Assembly: GCF_000153165.2 (NCBI RefSeq)
Contig: NC_014472.1
Coordinates: 124,001 to 188,000, forward strand
Direction of reading: 5' to 3'
Length of the DNA stretch: 64,000 nucleotides
Origin: Maribacter sp. HTCC2170
Lineage (GTDB): Bacteria > Bacteroidota > Bacteroidia > Flavobacteriales > Flavobacteriaceae
A model generated the notes under the pieces. That model made no database searches. It saw only the letters and a program-made list of their open reading frames with translations, and had not been told where the DNA came from. The position numbers and the translations under genes were made by a program. Of this stretch, positions 26,241 to 35,537 are shown piece after piece. Every line of letters begins with the position of its first letter. Within the stretch, counting starts at the first letter, position 1.

Positions 26241-26247
26241 ATTTTAT

Positions 26248-26970
26248 TTAAACCCTTCTTATCTCGCTCAAAAAAATTGAGGTTGCGCTAGCTACGTTAA
26301 GACTTTCTGTTGCCTTATCTCCAAATTGTGGAATGCTGATTTTTGAATTCACCAGATTTTCAATATCACTTGAAATGCCATTTCCCTCATTACCCATGAC
26401 CAAGATTCCTTTTTTTGGCAAGGCCTTATTATAGACTGACGCAGCATTCATAAAAGTACCATAAACAGGTAATTTCGTTTGCTCCAAAAACGTAACAAGA
26501 TCTGTATATACCACATTGACTCTTGTTATAGACCCCATACTTGCCTGTAGTACTTTGGGGTTAAAACAATCAACCGTATTTTCAGAACATAGCAAATTCT
26601 TGATTCCAAACCAATCGCAAAGTCTAATAATGGTTCCAAGATTACCAGGGTCACGCACATCATCCAGAGCTAATAACCAATCATTTTGATCAACGACCTT
26701 GGGTTTGGGAATTATGAATACCCCAAGCACTCCGTTCGGGTTCTTCAAGGTGCTGATCTTCTTAAAATCTCCCGCAGAAATCAACTCTACAAGACCGCTC
26801 TCATTTTCAATTAAACTTGGATTTACACAATATACCTTATGCGCTTCAATATTAGAATTCAAAAGCTCTTTAACGCTCTTGATTCCTTCGACCGCAAACA
26901 TCCTATGTTGATTTCGGTACTTTTTTTGCTGTAAGCTTTTTATAAACTTTATTTGGCTTTTACCAACCAT
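26248..26970 (-). CDS. TrmH/SpoU-family RNA 2'-O-methyltransferase
   Basis: The 240-aa protein has an N-terminal substrate-binding domain (about residues 1-80; SQIKFIKSLQQKKYR) and a C-terminal SPOUT knot. Knot motifs are DDVRDPGNLGTIIRLCDWFG, LQASMGSITRV, VMGNEGNGIS and SLNVASATSIFLSEI, the usual motifs 1-3. The target RNA, rRNA or tRNA, cannot be told from the sequence. It is transcribed divergently from tamL, with the two start codons 24 bp apart, so their promoters overlap. Confidence 0.9.
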   Translation of the reverse strand: MVGKSQIKFIKSLQQKKYRNQHRMFAVEGIKSVKELLNSNIEAHKVYCVNPSLIENESGLVELISAGDFKKISTLKNPNGVLGVFIIPKPKVVDQNDWLLALDDVRDPGNLGTIIRLCDWFGIKNLLCSENTVDCFNPKVLQASMGSITRVNVVYTDLVTFLEQTKLPVYGTFMNAASVYNKALPKKGILVMGNEGNGISSDIENLVNSKISIPQFGDKATESLNVASATSIFLSEIRRV

Positions 26971-26980
26971 GCAAATAATG

Positions 26981-26988
26981 TATTTTTG
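26981..26988 (+). promoter_or_regulatory. Candidate -7 element directly before tamL
   Basis: TATTTTTG ends 6 bp before the tamL ATG at 26995, so initiation from it would yield a leaderless or nearly leaderless mRNA. A TTG at 26953-26955 is 25 bp upstream. Confidence 0.45.
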
Positions 26989-26994
26989 ATTTCT

Positions 26995-29616
26995 ATGAGG
27001 ATAGTGTTTCGTTTTAAAAATCCCTACGCTAAAATAAGCTTATTATTTTTTGCGATTACGCTTGTCTCTTGTAATGCCCTGAAAAAAGTAGATGATGGCG
27101 AATTGCTTTTAACTGGGAATACAATATATGCAGATGAGGAAAAAGTAAACGATGAGGATATACAAAGTCTAATTATCCAAGAACCAAATAGCACATTATT
27201 AGGGTATCCGCTAAGATTAAATTTATATAATCTTGCTAAACAGAATCCTGATTCTTTATTTCAAGATTGGCTCTATCGAAAAGAGAAAAGAAGGAAAAGA
27301 CTTGCGAACATACTTTCCGAAAAACAGGTGGATAGGCTAGGCGAATCATTTCTAGTAAAAGGAATGAGCGAATGGCTTAAAAACATTGGGGAACCACCAG
27401 CAATTATTGATACTTTGGACACCCAAAGAACATTGGAGCGTCTGAAAGCCTACTACAATAGTAAAGGATATTTTAATAACAATACCACATATGCAATAGA
27501 CTCCTTGAAGCGGCCAAAAAGAGCTGCAATAGACTATAAGATTACATTAGGCGAACCTTATGTCATTGATTCTATTTCAGACATAATATCCTCTAAAGTA
27601 ATAGATTCAATATACCAATTGAATAAAAAACAATCATTGATCAAAAAAGGCAAACAGTTTGATTTTCTTGACTTCGACAATGAAAGGAAACGCTTAACTG
27701 CTCTTTTTCGTAATTCTGGAATTCGGAATTTTCAAGAAAGCTCCGTCAATTTTGCTATCACCAGAGATTCAACAAAGTCCGGCACAAATAAAAAAACAGA
27801 TATAGCAATAAACATTGATAATCTTAGAACAAGAAACGATAATACCATTTCATCTTCAGAATATAAAGTTGAAAGGTTCAAACAAATAAATATCTACACA
27901 GATTTTATTTTGAGCGGTGATGAAGAGCAAAACAATGTTGTTAAATACGGTAATTACAATATATATTACAAGGATAAACTCAGATTTAAACCGAAAACCT
28001 TGACCGATGCCATTTTTTTTGAAAAAGATAGTATTTATCGTGAGTCGGATAGATCAAGTACCTACCGGCGAATTACAAGTTTGAATGTTTTTAAATACCC
28101 TTCAATTGCTTTTGACACAGATAGTCTATCAGGATTGAGCGCCAATATATACCTTACTGAACGCCCCAAATATTCACTTGGTATGGAGTTAGATGTTTCA
28201 CATTCTAACATTCAACAAGTAGGTATGGCATTTAGCCCTTCTTTACAGGTAAGAAACCTATTCAAGGGAGCCGAAAATTTCAGTTTAACCGGCAGAATGA
28301 ACATAGGTTCATCAAAAGATGAGAGTATTAGAGCTTCGGATAGTCACTTTTTTAATTTATTGGAGTTTGGTGCGGACGTAAACCTCACTTTTCCAAGAAT
28401 CTGGTTTCCGTTTATAAAAACCGATAAAATAATCCCAAACTATACCTTGCCCCAAACAAGGTTGTCATTAGGTGCCAGTTCACAAAAGAATATTGGTTTG
28501 GATAAATGGACATTCAACACGGTTTTAGGATATAATTGGACGCCATCTGACTTTAAAAAGCACAATGTAGAACTTCTTAATATTCAATTTGTTGATAATT
28601 TAAAACCATATCGTTTTTTCAATGTTTATCAGAACTCATATGATCGATTAAATGAAATAGCCAACAAATATGATGAGGCAAATGAATTTGATGATCCAAA
28701 CGATTATGAAACCTTTTCCGGGTTTTATGAACCATCAGATGACCCAAATGACCCTGACCTAAGTATCCCATCTGGCACCGATGGTTTTATTGATGAAATA
28801 ACCGATAATACAGTACCTGTTTCCACGGATGATTTAAATGAGGTTAGAAGCATTGAGGAAAGAAGGGATAGATTAACAGAGAACAATCTAATATTTGCCA
28901 CAAACTATTCTTTTAGCAAGCATAACCAAAATGGTATTACCGACAATAGTTTTCACCGTTTTAGGTTCAAAGTAGAAAGTGCGGGCAACTTACTTTCTGC
29001 CCTGTCATATGTAATCCCATTCAATGAGAAAGATGGTGATCTTTTGGTTTTTGATGTACCCTACTCCCAATACATTAAAACAGAATTTGATTATATCAAA
29101 TATTGGGATTTGTCGCGATCCAATGTTTTGGCGTTCCGTAGCTTTTTTGGTATAGCCATACCTTATGGCAATTCTGATAACATTCCGTTCGTCCGAAGTT
29201 ATTTCGCAGGTGGATCAAATGATAATAGAGCATGGAACCCATATTCATTAGGTCCGGGAAAGACAAATGAGATCAATGACTTTAATGAAGCAAATTTAAA
29301 GTTGGCATTTAACCTCGAATATCGTTTTCCAGTGGTTGGTGATATAAAAGGTGCGCTTTTCGCAGATGCTGGTAATATTTGGAATGTCTTTGATAATGAG
29401 GATGATCCAGACAAAACTTTTAATGGCATAGATTCTTTAACGGATATTGCCTTGGGCACTGGATTTGGTGTCAGATATGATTTTACGTATTTCTTGATAA
29501 GAGTAGACCTTGGTTTCAAAACATACAATCCAGCAGAAGAAATTTCAAAAAGATGGTTTAGGGATTATAATTTTGCCAATTCCGTATTACAAATTGGTAT
29601 AAACTATCCTTTTTAG
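26995..29616 (+). CDS. tamL: Translocation and assembly module lipoprotein TamL (BamA/TamA family)
   Basis: This 873-aa Omp85-superfamily protein probably works with TamB in outer-membrane biogenesis. I chose the ATG at 26995, which starts a lipoprotein signal with lipobox TLVS-C26. POTRA-like segments follow (ERLKAYYNSKGYFNN; LFRNSGIRNF), then a 16-strand barrel. Its C-terminal D15 signatures are SYFAGGSNDNRAWNPYSLGPG and RYDFTYFLIRVDLGFKTYNP, ending in QIGINYPF with the terminal phenylalanine. A lipid-anchored TamA-like protein is typical of Bacteroidota. No tamB gene is in the window. An acidic insertion (about residues 560-600, rich in Asp-Pro) lies within the barrel region. Confidence 0.9.
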   Translation: MRIVFRFKNPYAKISLLFFAITLVSCNALKKVDDGELLLTGNTIYADEEKVNDEDIQSLIIQEPNSTLLGYPLRLNLYNLAKQNPDSLFQDWLYRKEKRRKRLANILSEKQVDRLGESFLVKGMSEWLKNIGEPPAIIDTLDTQRTLERLKAYYNSKGYFNNNTTYAIDSLKRPKRAAIDYKITLGEPYVIDSISDIISSKVIDSIYQLNKKQSLIKKGKQFDFLDFDNERKRLTALFRNSGIRNFQESSVNFAITRDSTKSGTNKKTDIAINIDNLRTRNDNTISSSEYKVERFKQINIYTDFILSGDEEQNNVVKYGNYNIYYKDKLRFKPKTLTDAIFFEKDSIYRESDRSSTYRRITSLNVFKYPSIAFDTDSLSGLSANIYLTERPKYSLGMELDVSHSNIQQVGMAFSPSLQVRNLFKGAENFSLTGRMNIGSSKDESIRASDSHFFNLLEFGADVNLTFPRIWFPFIKTDKIIPNYTLPQTRLSLGASSQKNIGLDKWTFNTVLGYNWTPSDFKKHNVELLNIQFVDNLKPYRFFNVYQNSYDRLNEIANKYDEANEFDDPNDYETFSGFYEPSDDPNDPDLSIPSGTDGFIDEITDNTVPVSTDDLNEVRSIEERRDRLTENNLIFATNYSFSKHNQNGITDNSFHRFRFKVESAGNLLSALSYVIPFNEKDGDLLVFDVPYSQYIKTEFDYIKYWDLSRSNVLAFRSFFGIAIPYGNSDNIPFVRSYFAGGSNDNRAWNPYSLGPGKTNEINDFNEANLKLAFNLEYRFPVVGDIKGALFADAGNIWNVFDNEDDPDKTFNGIDSLTDIALGTGFGVRYDFTYFLIRVDLGFKTYNPAEEISKRWFRDYNFANSVLQIGINYPF

Positions 29617-29630
29617 ACTTATTTATTTAT

Positions 29631-29638
29631 TACTTTTG
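29631..29638 (+). promoter_or_regulatory. Candidate -7 element of fbaA-accD
   Basis: TACTTTTG matches TAnnTTTG and ends 37 bp before the fbaA ATG. The -33 region is only a T-run. Confidence 0.45.
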
Positions 29639-29675
29639 TCCTTCAATTTTTAAGAAACCAATAACCTAAAAAATT

Positions 29676-30743
29676 ATGGCCCATAATATTAAGCCAGGTG
29701 TTGCTACCGGCGATCAAGTACAGGAGATTTTCAATTATGCAAAAGAAAAAGGGTTTGCATTACCAGCAGTTAATGTAATTGGTTCTGATACCATTAATGG
29801 TGTATTGGAAACAGCTGCGGCCCTGAATGCTCCAGTTATTATTCAATTCTCAAATGGAGGTGCTCAGTTTAATGCCGGTAAAGGATTGTCAAACGACGGG
29901 CAGAATGCAGCGGTGCAAGGTGCAGTTGCAGGTGCTAAACATGTTCATCAATTGGCTGAGGCATATGGTGCTAGTGTGATATTACACACTGATCATTGTG
30001 CGAAAAAATTATTGCCTTGGATTGATGGTCTATTGGATGCCAGTGAAAAACATTATGCAGAAACTGGTAAGTCATTGTTCAGTTCACACATGATTGATCT
30101 TTCAGAAGAACCGATTGAAGAGAATATTGAAATATGCAAGGGATATCTTGAACGAATGAGTAAAATGGATATGACTTTGGAAATTGAACTTGGAATCACG
30201 GGAGGTGAAGAAGATGGAGTTGACAACTCAGATGTTGATGATTCTAAACTCTACACCCAGCCTGAAGAGGTAGCTTACGCATATGAGGAACTTTCTAAAG
30301 TAAGTCCTAAATTCACTATAGCGGCAGCCTTTGGGAATGTCCATGGTGTTTACAAACCGGGAAATGTAAAATTGACACCAAAAATTTTAAAGAACTCACA
30401 GGAGTATATTTCAAAAAAATACGGTGTAGAGCACAACCATATTGATTTCGTTTTCCATGGCGGATCAGGATCTACAGTTGAGGAAATTAGAGAGGCGATA
30501 GGCTACGGTGTTATCAAGATGAATATTGACACAGATTTGCAATATGCATTCTTGGCAGGTGTAAGAGATTATGTTCAGGATAAAAAAGATTATCTTCAAG
30601 GCCAGATTGGTAACCCAAGTGGTTCTGACGAACCAAACAAAAAGTATTATGACCCAAGGGTATGGTTGCGCGAAGGTGAAAAATCTTTTATCGAACGTTT
30701 GAAAAAAGCGTTTGACGATCTTAATAACGTTAATACTTTATAA
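29676..30743 (+). CDS. fbaA: Class II fructose-bisphosphate aldolase
   Basis: The 355-aa zinc enzyme cleaves fructose-1,6-bisphosphate to dihydroxyacetone phosphate and glyceraldehyde-3-phosphate. The class II signature is present: LHTDHCAKK with Asp and His at the active site, EIELGITGGEEDG, GNVHGVYKPGNVKL and FVFHGGSGS with zinc-binding histidines, and KMNIDTDLQYAF. Its length matches the class IIA Escherichia-type enzyme. accD follows after about 27 bp (18 bp to its first ATG), and both appear to end at the terminator at 31633. Confidence 0.97.
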   Translation: MAHNIKPGVATGDQVQEIFNYAKEKGFALPAVNVIGSDTINGVLETAAALNAPVIIQFSNGGAQFNAGKGLSNDGQNAAVQGAVAGAKHVHQLAEAYGASVILHTDHCAKKLLPWIDGLLDASEKHYAETGKSLFSSHMIDLSEEPIEENIEICKGYLERMSKMDMTLEIELGITGGEEDGVDNSDVDDSKLYTQPEEVAYAYEELSKVSPKFTIAAAFGNVHGVYKPGNVKLTPKILKNSQEYISKKYGVEHNHIDFVFHGGSGSTVEEIREAIGYGVIKMNIDTDLQYAFLAGVRDYVQDKKDYLQGQIGNPSGSDEPNKKYYDPRVWLREGEKSFIERLKKAFDDLNNVNTL

Positions 30744-30770
30744 AAAGTAGTTTAACTCAATATGGAAGAT

Positions 30771-31628
30771 ATGTCGTCGTGGTTTAAGAGAAAAGAAAAA
30801 GGAATACAAACAGCTACTGAGCAGAAGAAAGATACACCAAAAGGTCTTTGGTATAAATCCCCTACTGGTAAGATTGTTGAATCTGAAGATTTGGCCAAAA
30901 ACTTCTATGTAAGTCCAGAGGATGACTATCACGTTCGCATTGGCAGTAAAGAGTATTTCGAAATTCTTTTCGACGATAATAAATTTACCGAGTTAGATGC
31001 CAAATTATATTCAAAAGACCCGTTAAAATTCACTGACACCAAAAAGTATACTGATCGTTTAAAAGCAGCCCAAAAGAAAACTGGTTTGAAAGACGCCGTG
31101 AAAACGGCAATTGGCAAATCAAATGGCAAAGATTTGGTAATCGCTTGTATGGATTTTAGTTTCATTGGAGGTTCTATGGGTAGTGTTGTTGGTGAGAAAA
31201 TCGCCAGAGCCATAGATCATGCCATTAAAAAGAAGGTGCCTTTTGTAATGATTTCTAAATCGGGTGGTGCTCGAATGATGGAAGCCGCACTATCTTTAAT
31301 GCAATTGGCAAAAACCTCTGCGAAATTAGCACAGCTGGCCGAGGCAAAACTACCGTACATTTCTTTATGCACTGATCCAACAACTGGAGGCACTACTGCA
31401 TCATATGCGATGTTAGGGGATATTAATATTTCTGAACCAGGTGCCCTAATAGGTTTTGCTGGTCCACGCGTTGTGAAAGAAGCTACAGGAAAGGATTTGC
31501 CTGAAGGTTTTCAAACATCGGAATTTGTTCAAGAACATGGGTTTCTGGATTTCATTACACACCGAAGGGATTTAAAGAAAAAGATAAATCTTTATATTGA
31601 TTTGATTCAAAACAATCCAGTCAGATAA
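30771..31628 (+). CDS. accD: Acetyl-CoA carboxylase carboxyltransferase subunit beta
   Basis: AccD with AccA transfers CO2 from carboxybiotin to acetyl-CoA, making malonyl-CoA for fatty acid synthesis. I chose the ATG at 30771 because it starts [11 protein letters not shown], close to the usual MSWFKR; an ATG three codons earlier (30762) is possible. The carboxyltransferase core is complete: [63 protein letters not shown]. The N-terminal zinc ribbon of Escherichia-type AccD is missing its four cysteines: the positions read LWYKSPTGK and YVSPEDDY. I recall the same loss in other Flavobacteriia. Confidence 0.95.
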   Translation: MSSWFKRKEKGIQTATEQKKDTPKGLWYKSPTGKIVESEDLAKNFYVSPEDDYHVRIGSKEYFEILFDDNKFTELDAKLYSKDPLKFTDTKKYTDRLKAAQKKTGLKDAVKTAIGKSNGKDLVIACMDFSFIGGSMGSVVGEKIARAIDHAIKKKVPFVMISKSGGARMMEAALSLMQLAKTSAKLAQLAEAKLPYISLCTDPTTGGTTASYAMLGDINISEPGALIGFAGPRVVKEATGKDLPEGFQTSEFVQEHGFLDFITHRRDLKKKINLYIDLIQNNPVR

Positions 31629-31632
31629 TAGG

Positions 31633-31665
31633 AAAAAGCCCTGATGTTGCAATCAGGGCTTTTTT
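31633..31665. terminator. Terminator between accD and the convergent lipoprotein gene
   Basis: The 8-bp GC-rich stem GCCCTGAT/ATCAGGGC, extended by A-T pairs around a 6-base loop, has T-runs on both strands. It can serve both convergent genes. Confidence 0.9.
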
Positions 31666-31678
31666 ATTTACAGCATTT

Positions 31679-32539
31679 TTAGTGCTTGAACCGGCGTAAA
31701 AATATTTCCTCTGATTCTCCGTCAGGATGTGTCAAAATACCTTTTGCATCGCACGAACCATCACCAAAATCAAGACTTGCTGTAGCATCATTTCTCGAAA
31801 TCTCAAGAATCCCACTAACAATAAACCTACAGGACAATTCTCTACGCAAAGGCACAATAGTCTCTTTCATGAACACATTACCCAATTTACCAGTATACGT
31901 TGCCTTACCCGAAATTAAAAAGGCATTATCACCCCAGTAGCCCGAGCCATACCCTTCAATCCATTCGCGTGTTCTATTTGCCGAAAAACTCGCCGAGTCT
32001 CCATCTGGCCAATTACCTTCAAAATCGGCTTCAGCATTGGATTCGGGATTGCCATTTTCATTGTTTCGCATTCTTACTATTGATGCATTCCCGTCAACTG
32101 CCACTCCATTGAACGTAAAATTCTCCAGGGACATACTCAATGTCTTTGTAGCTAAATCCATATCCTTTAAATAGCTTAATTGTATTATCCCACTCAGGAT
32201 ATTACCATTAGGCAATTCACATCCCTCTCCAAAATCAATAGATTTTTCTTTGCTTGTACTTGTCAAAACAGTTGTTATTGTAACACAATCCGGTAAATAG
32301 TCAGATCTGTAATCAGCTTTGGAAGTAGTCATTATTTCATCAGTAGCATAGACTTCTTCCCCAATATTAACAACATCTTCAATAATTAAATCTGCCTCAT
32401 CACTTGCATTTAGTTCTGTAGCTGTAATCGTCATATCTTCAGAAATGTTCTGAGAATCATCTTTGTCGCAGGATCCCAACACACAAATTGCCAAAAGCAA
32501 TGATCCCATAAACTTCACTTTTCTTAAATTCTTTTTCAT
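31679..32539 (-). CDS. Hypothetical lipoprotein
   Basis: The 286-aa protein has a lipoprotein signal (MKKNLRKVKFMGSLLLAICV, then LGS-C24), followed by an acidic Asp/Ser-rich linker and a beta-rich domain. Noticeable elements are four cysteines in similar surroundings, in the segments YLPDCVTIT, FGEGCELPNG, RELSCRFIV and FGDGSCDAKG, suggesting two disulfide-linked repeats with an FGxGC-type motif. I recognise the type from other flavobacterial genomes but know no function. It is monocistronic, convergent with accD and divergent from rpsO. Confidence 0.75.
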   Translation of the reverse strand: MKKNLRKVKFMGSLLLAICVLGSCDKDDSQNISEDMTITATELNASDEADLIIEDVVNIGEEVYATDEIMTTSKADYRSDYLPDCVTITTVLTSTSKEKSIDFGEGCELPNGNILSGIIQLSYLKDMDLATKTLSMSLENFTFNGVAVDGNASIVRMRNNENGNPESNAEADFEGNWPDGDSASFSANRTREWIEGYGSGYWGDNAFLISGKATYTGKLGNVFMKETIVPLRRELSCRFIVSGILEISRNDATASLDFGDGSCDAKGILTHPDGESEEIFLRRFKH

Positions 32540-32614
32540 AATAACATTTTTTTAACATTTATTCTTTGACCAGCGAAATTCAGAAAGGTTTAATATTGAT
32601 TAAAAAGAAATACC

Positions 32615-32648
32615 TTGACGGCTTAAACAAAAAATATTCTTATCTTTG
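32615..32648 (+). promoter_or_regulatory. Promoter of rpsO
   Basis: TTG (32615-32617) and TATCTTTG (32641-32648), a perfect TAnnTTTG box, are separated by 23 bp, the long end of the accepted range. The leader to the ATG at 32703 is about 50 bases. Confidence 0.6.
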
Positions 32649-32702
32649 CGCCCTGATTGAAAATCAATCAAGTACATAAAAATCATTTAAAACAATATTG
32701 GA

Positions 32703-32972
32703 ATGTATCTAACAAAAGAAATCAAAGCCGAGATTTTCAAAAAACACGGCGGAAAAGCAGAGAACACAGGTTCTACAGAAGGTCAAGTTGCATTGTTCAC
32801 ACACCGTATCAATCATTTGACCGGTCACCTTAAAAACAATCACAAAGATTATAATACTGAGCGTTCATTGGTGAAACTGGTAGGTAAAAGAAGGAGTCTT
32901 TTAGATTACTTGAAGAAAAAGGATATTGTAAAATATCGTGAACTTATCAAGGAGCTTAATATTAGAAAATAA
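32703..32972 (+). CDS. rpsO: 30S ribosomal protein S15
   Basis: S15 is an 89-aa primary binder of the central domain of 16S rRNA. The whole family pattern is present: TGSTEGQVALFTHRINHLTGHLK, RSLVKLVGKRRSLLDYLKKKD and the C-terminal YRELIKELNIRK. It has its own promoter and a strong terminator at 32977. pnp follows downstream, the classic rpsO-pnp arrangement, but the terminator means that pnp needs read-through or its own start. Confidence 0.98.
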   Translation: MYLTKEIKAEIFKKHGGKAENTGSTEGQVALFTHRINHLTGHLKNNHKDYNTERSLVKLVGKRRSLLDYLKKKDIVKYRELIKELNIRK

Positions 32973-32976
32973 GTAT

Positions 32977-33005
32977 AAAAGGGGAAGCTTGGCTTCCCCT
33001 TTTTT
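32977..33005 (+). terminator. Terminator between rpsO and pnp
   Basis: AAAAGGGGAAGC, a 3-base loop and GCTTCCCC are followed by six T; the stem has 8 GC-rich pairs plus flanking A-T pairs. Confidence 0.9.
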
Positions 33006-33010
33006 ATATA

Positions 33011-33150
33011 CTCCTTGGTCCAGGAGTCAAAAAAGGACAATTTCAAAAAGCTGCACACAGTTTTTCATTGGTCAACACAACAACACAACACGATCCGACC
33101 AGAAAAATGTCGGAAAAGACCATTGTATAATAAACTTGATAAAATTCAAG
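33011..33150 (+). promoter_or_regulatory. pnp leader with three small hairpins
   Basis: Three inverted repeats lie between the rpsO terminator and the pnp ATG: CTCCT/AGGAG at 33011-33026, CCGAC/GTCGG at 33095-33113 and CTTGA/TCAAG at 33135-33150. In Escherichia coli the pnp leader folds into stems cut by RNase III and allows autoregulation by PNPase. A similar role here is inference; each stem is only 5 bp. Confidence 0.35.
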
Positions 33151-33165
33151 TTTTAAATCGAATTT

Positions 33166-35379
33166 ATGATTCCACAAGTATTTAAAGAGGTCATTGACCT
33201 TGGTGATGGTAGAGAAATCTCTATCGAAACCGGAAAATTGGCAAAACAGGCACATGGCTCTGTTGTTGTTCAGTCAGGAAAATGTATGTTATTATGTACA
33301 GTTGTTTCCAATTACAAACAAGCGGATGTAGATTTTCTTCCGCTAACGGTAGATTATCGTGAAAAATTTGCTGCCGCGGGTCGTTACCCTGGCGGTTTCT
33401 TTAAAAGAGAAGCAAGACCTAGTGATGGTGAAGTTTTAACAATGCGTCTTGTAGACCGTGTTTTACGCCCATTATTCCCTAAAGATTATCACGCAGAAAC
33501 ACAGGTGATGATTCAATTAATGTCTCATGATGAGAATGTTATGCCTGAAGCTATGGCTGGCTTAGCTGCTTCTGCAGCTATACAGTTATCAGATTTCCCA
33601 TTTGAATGTGCGATTTCTGAAGCAAGAGTTGGTCGTGTAAATGGTGAATTCGTTATCAACCCAACACGTGCTCAATTAGAAGAGTCTGACATAGAGATGA
33701 TGATTGGAGCGTCTGCTGATTCAGTAATGATGGTTGAAGGTGAAATGGATGAGATTTCTGAAGAAGAGATGGCTGATGCTATCAAGTTTGCACACGAAGC
33801 GATTAAAGTACAAATTGCTGCTCAATTACGTTTAGCAGAAGCATTTGGTAAAAAAGAAGTTAGAGAGTATGAAACTGCAGAAGTAAATGAAGATTTACAA
33901 AAAAGAATACATGATTTAGCTTATGATAAATGTTATGCTATTGCTAAGCAAGGAACTTCTAAAGTAGAACGTAGTAATGCATTTGCTGAAGTAAAAGAAG
34001 AGGTTAAAGCTTCCTTTACTGAAGAAGAGATGGAAGAATTTGGACATCTTGTTGGAGGGTATTACGGTAAAGCAGAAAAAGAAGCTGTTCGTGAATTGAC
34101 ATTAAGCGAAGGTTTACGTTTAGATGGTAGAAAGACTGATGAAATTAGACCCATTTGGTGTGAGGTTGATTATTTACCGTCCACACACGGTTCTTCAATA
34201 TTTACGCGTGGAGAAACTCAGGCTTTAGCTACTGTTACATTAGGAACATCTAGAGATGCCAACAAAATTGATATGCCTTCTCATGAAGGTGAAGAAAACT
34301 TCTATTTACACTATAACTTCCCTCCTTTTTGCACAGGTGAAGCTAGGCCATTAAGAGGAACTTCAAGAAGAGAAGTTGGTCATGGTAACTTAGCGCAACG
34401 TGCTTTAAAAGGTATGGTTCCAGAAGATTGTCCTTACACAGTACGTGTTGTATCTGAAGTATTAGAATCTAACGGTTCGTCTTCTATGGCAACAGTTTGT
34501 GCTGGAACAATGGCGATGATGGATGCTGGTGTGCAAATGACAAGACCAGTTTCTGGTATTGCAATGGGATTAATTTCTGATGGTGATCGTTATGCTGTAT
34601 TGTCTGATATTTTAGGTGATGAAGATCACCTTGGAGATATGGACTTTAAAGTAACAGGTACTTCTGAAGGAATTACCGCTTGTCAAATGGATATTAAAAT
34701 TAAAGGCTTATCATATGAAATTTTAGTGAACGCGCTAAAACAAGCACGTGAAGGTCGTTTACATATCTTAGGTAAAATTACTGATACGATTGCTACGCCT
34801 GCTCAAAATGTTAAAGAGCATGCCCCTACAATGGTAACACGTAGAATTCCTAACGAATTTATTGGTGCTTTAATTGGGCCAGGTGGAAAAGTGATTCAGG
34901 AAATGCAAAAAGAAACTGAGACCACTATCGTTATCAACGAAGATCCTGTGACTGAAGAAGGAATTGTAGAAATTTTAGGTGTTGGTAGCGAAGGTATTGC
35001 CGCTGTTGAAGCTAAAATTGACTCGTTGATGTTCAAACCAGAAGTTGGTAGTGTATACGAAGTGAAAGTAATCAAAATGTTAGATTTTGGTGCTGTAGTC
35101 GAGTATATGGAAGCTCCGGGTAATGAAGTACTGTTACACGTTTCTGAGTTAGCATGGGAACGCACTGAAAATGTTAGTGATGTAGTTAACATGGGTGACG
35201 TTTTTGATGTGAAGTATTTTGGATTGGACAAACGTACTCGTAAGGATAAGGTATCAAGAAAAGCTCTTTTACCTAAACCTGAAGGTTATGTTGAAAGACC
35301 ACCACGTAACAATGATCGTCGCGGAAGAGATGATCGCCGCGGAAGAGATAATAGAGATCGTAAACCTAGAAGAGACTAA
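33166..35379 (+). CDS. pnp: Polyribonucleotide nucleotidyltransferase (PNPase)
   Basis: PNPase degrades RNA 3'-to-5' phosphorolytically and is a central mRNA decay enzyme. The 737-aa protein has two RNase PH domains (about residues 10-140 and 310-540) joined by a helical domain, then a KH domain with the GPGGKVIQ motif near 565-575, an S1 domain (about 620-690), and a basic tail with [12 protein letters not shown] repeats. [15 protein letters not shown] and [18 protein letters not shown] mark the active second PH domain. Its codon use leans to tta, gct and cgt codons, as expected for strong expression. Confidence 0.97.
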   Translation: MIPQVFKEVIDLGDGREISIETGKLAKQAHGSVVVQSGKCMLLCTVVSNYKQADVDFLPLTVDYREKFAAAGRYPGGFFKREARPSDGEVLTMRLVDRVLRPLFPKDYHAETQVMIQLMSHDENVMPEAMAGLAASAAIQLSDFPFECAISEARVGRVNGEFVINPTRAQLEESDIEMMIGASADSVMMVEGEMDEISEEEMADAIKFAHEAIKVQIAAQLRLAEAFGKKEVREYETAEVNEDLQKRIHDLAYDKCYAIAKQGTSKVERSNAFAEVKEEVKASFTEEEMEEFGHLVGGYYGKAEKEAVRELTLSEGLRLDGRKTDEIRPIWCEVDYLPSTHGSSIFTRGETQALATVTLGTSRDANKIDMPSHEGEENFYLHYNFPPFCTGEARPLRGTSRREVGHGNLAQRALKGMVPEDCPYTVRVVSEVLESNGSSSMATVCAGTMAMMDAGVQMTRPVSGIAMGLISDGDRYAVLSDILGDEDHLGDMDFKVTGTSEGITACQMDIKIKGLSYEILVNALKQAREGRLHILGKITDTIATPAQNVKEHAPTMVTRRIPNEFIGALIGPGGKVIQEMQKETETTIVINEDPVTEEGIVEILGVGSEGIAAVEAKIDSLMFKPEVGSVYEVKVIKMLDFGAVVEYMEAPGNEVLLHVSELAWERTENVSDVVNMGDVFDVKYFGLDKRTRKDKVSRKALLPKPEGYVERPPRNNDRRGRDDRRGRDNRDRKPRRD

Positions 35380-35400
35380 GTTTCTTTTCTAATAAATAGT

Positions 35401-35430
35401 AAGCCTCGACAGTTTTGTCGGGGCTTTTTT
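35401..35430 (+). terminator. Terminator after pnp
   Basis: The 10-bp stem AAGCCTCGAC/GTCGGGGCTT (one T-G wobble) with a 6-base loop is followed by a T-run. Confidence 0.88.
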
Positions 35431-35537
35431 ATGTTTTTTAACGTAAAAAGCAACTTTTATTGACCCTTTTGTAACATTTTGGGCATTTCTACGTATAAGT
35501 ATATGCAGTCTATGCAAATTGAATTTAAAAACAGTAG

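Noticed and set aside
33166-35379. Codon use of pnp differs from its neighbours, as if acquired by transfer
   Set aside because: The bias to tta, gct and cgt fits high expression, and rpsO-pnp is a classical arrangement.
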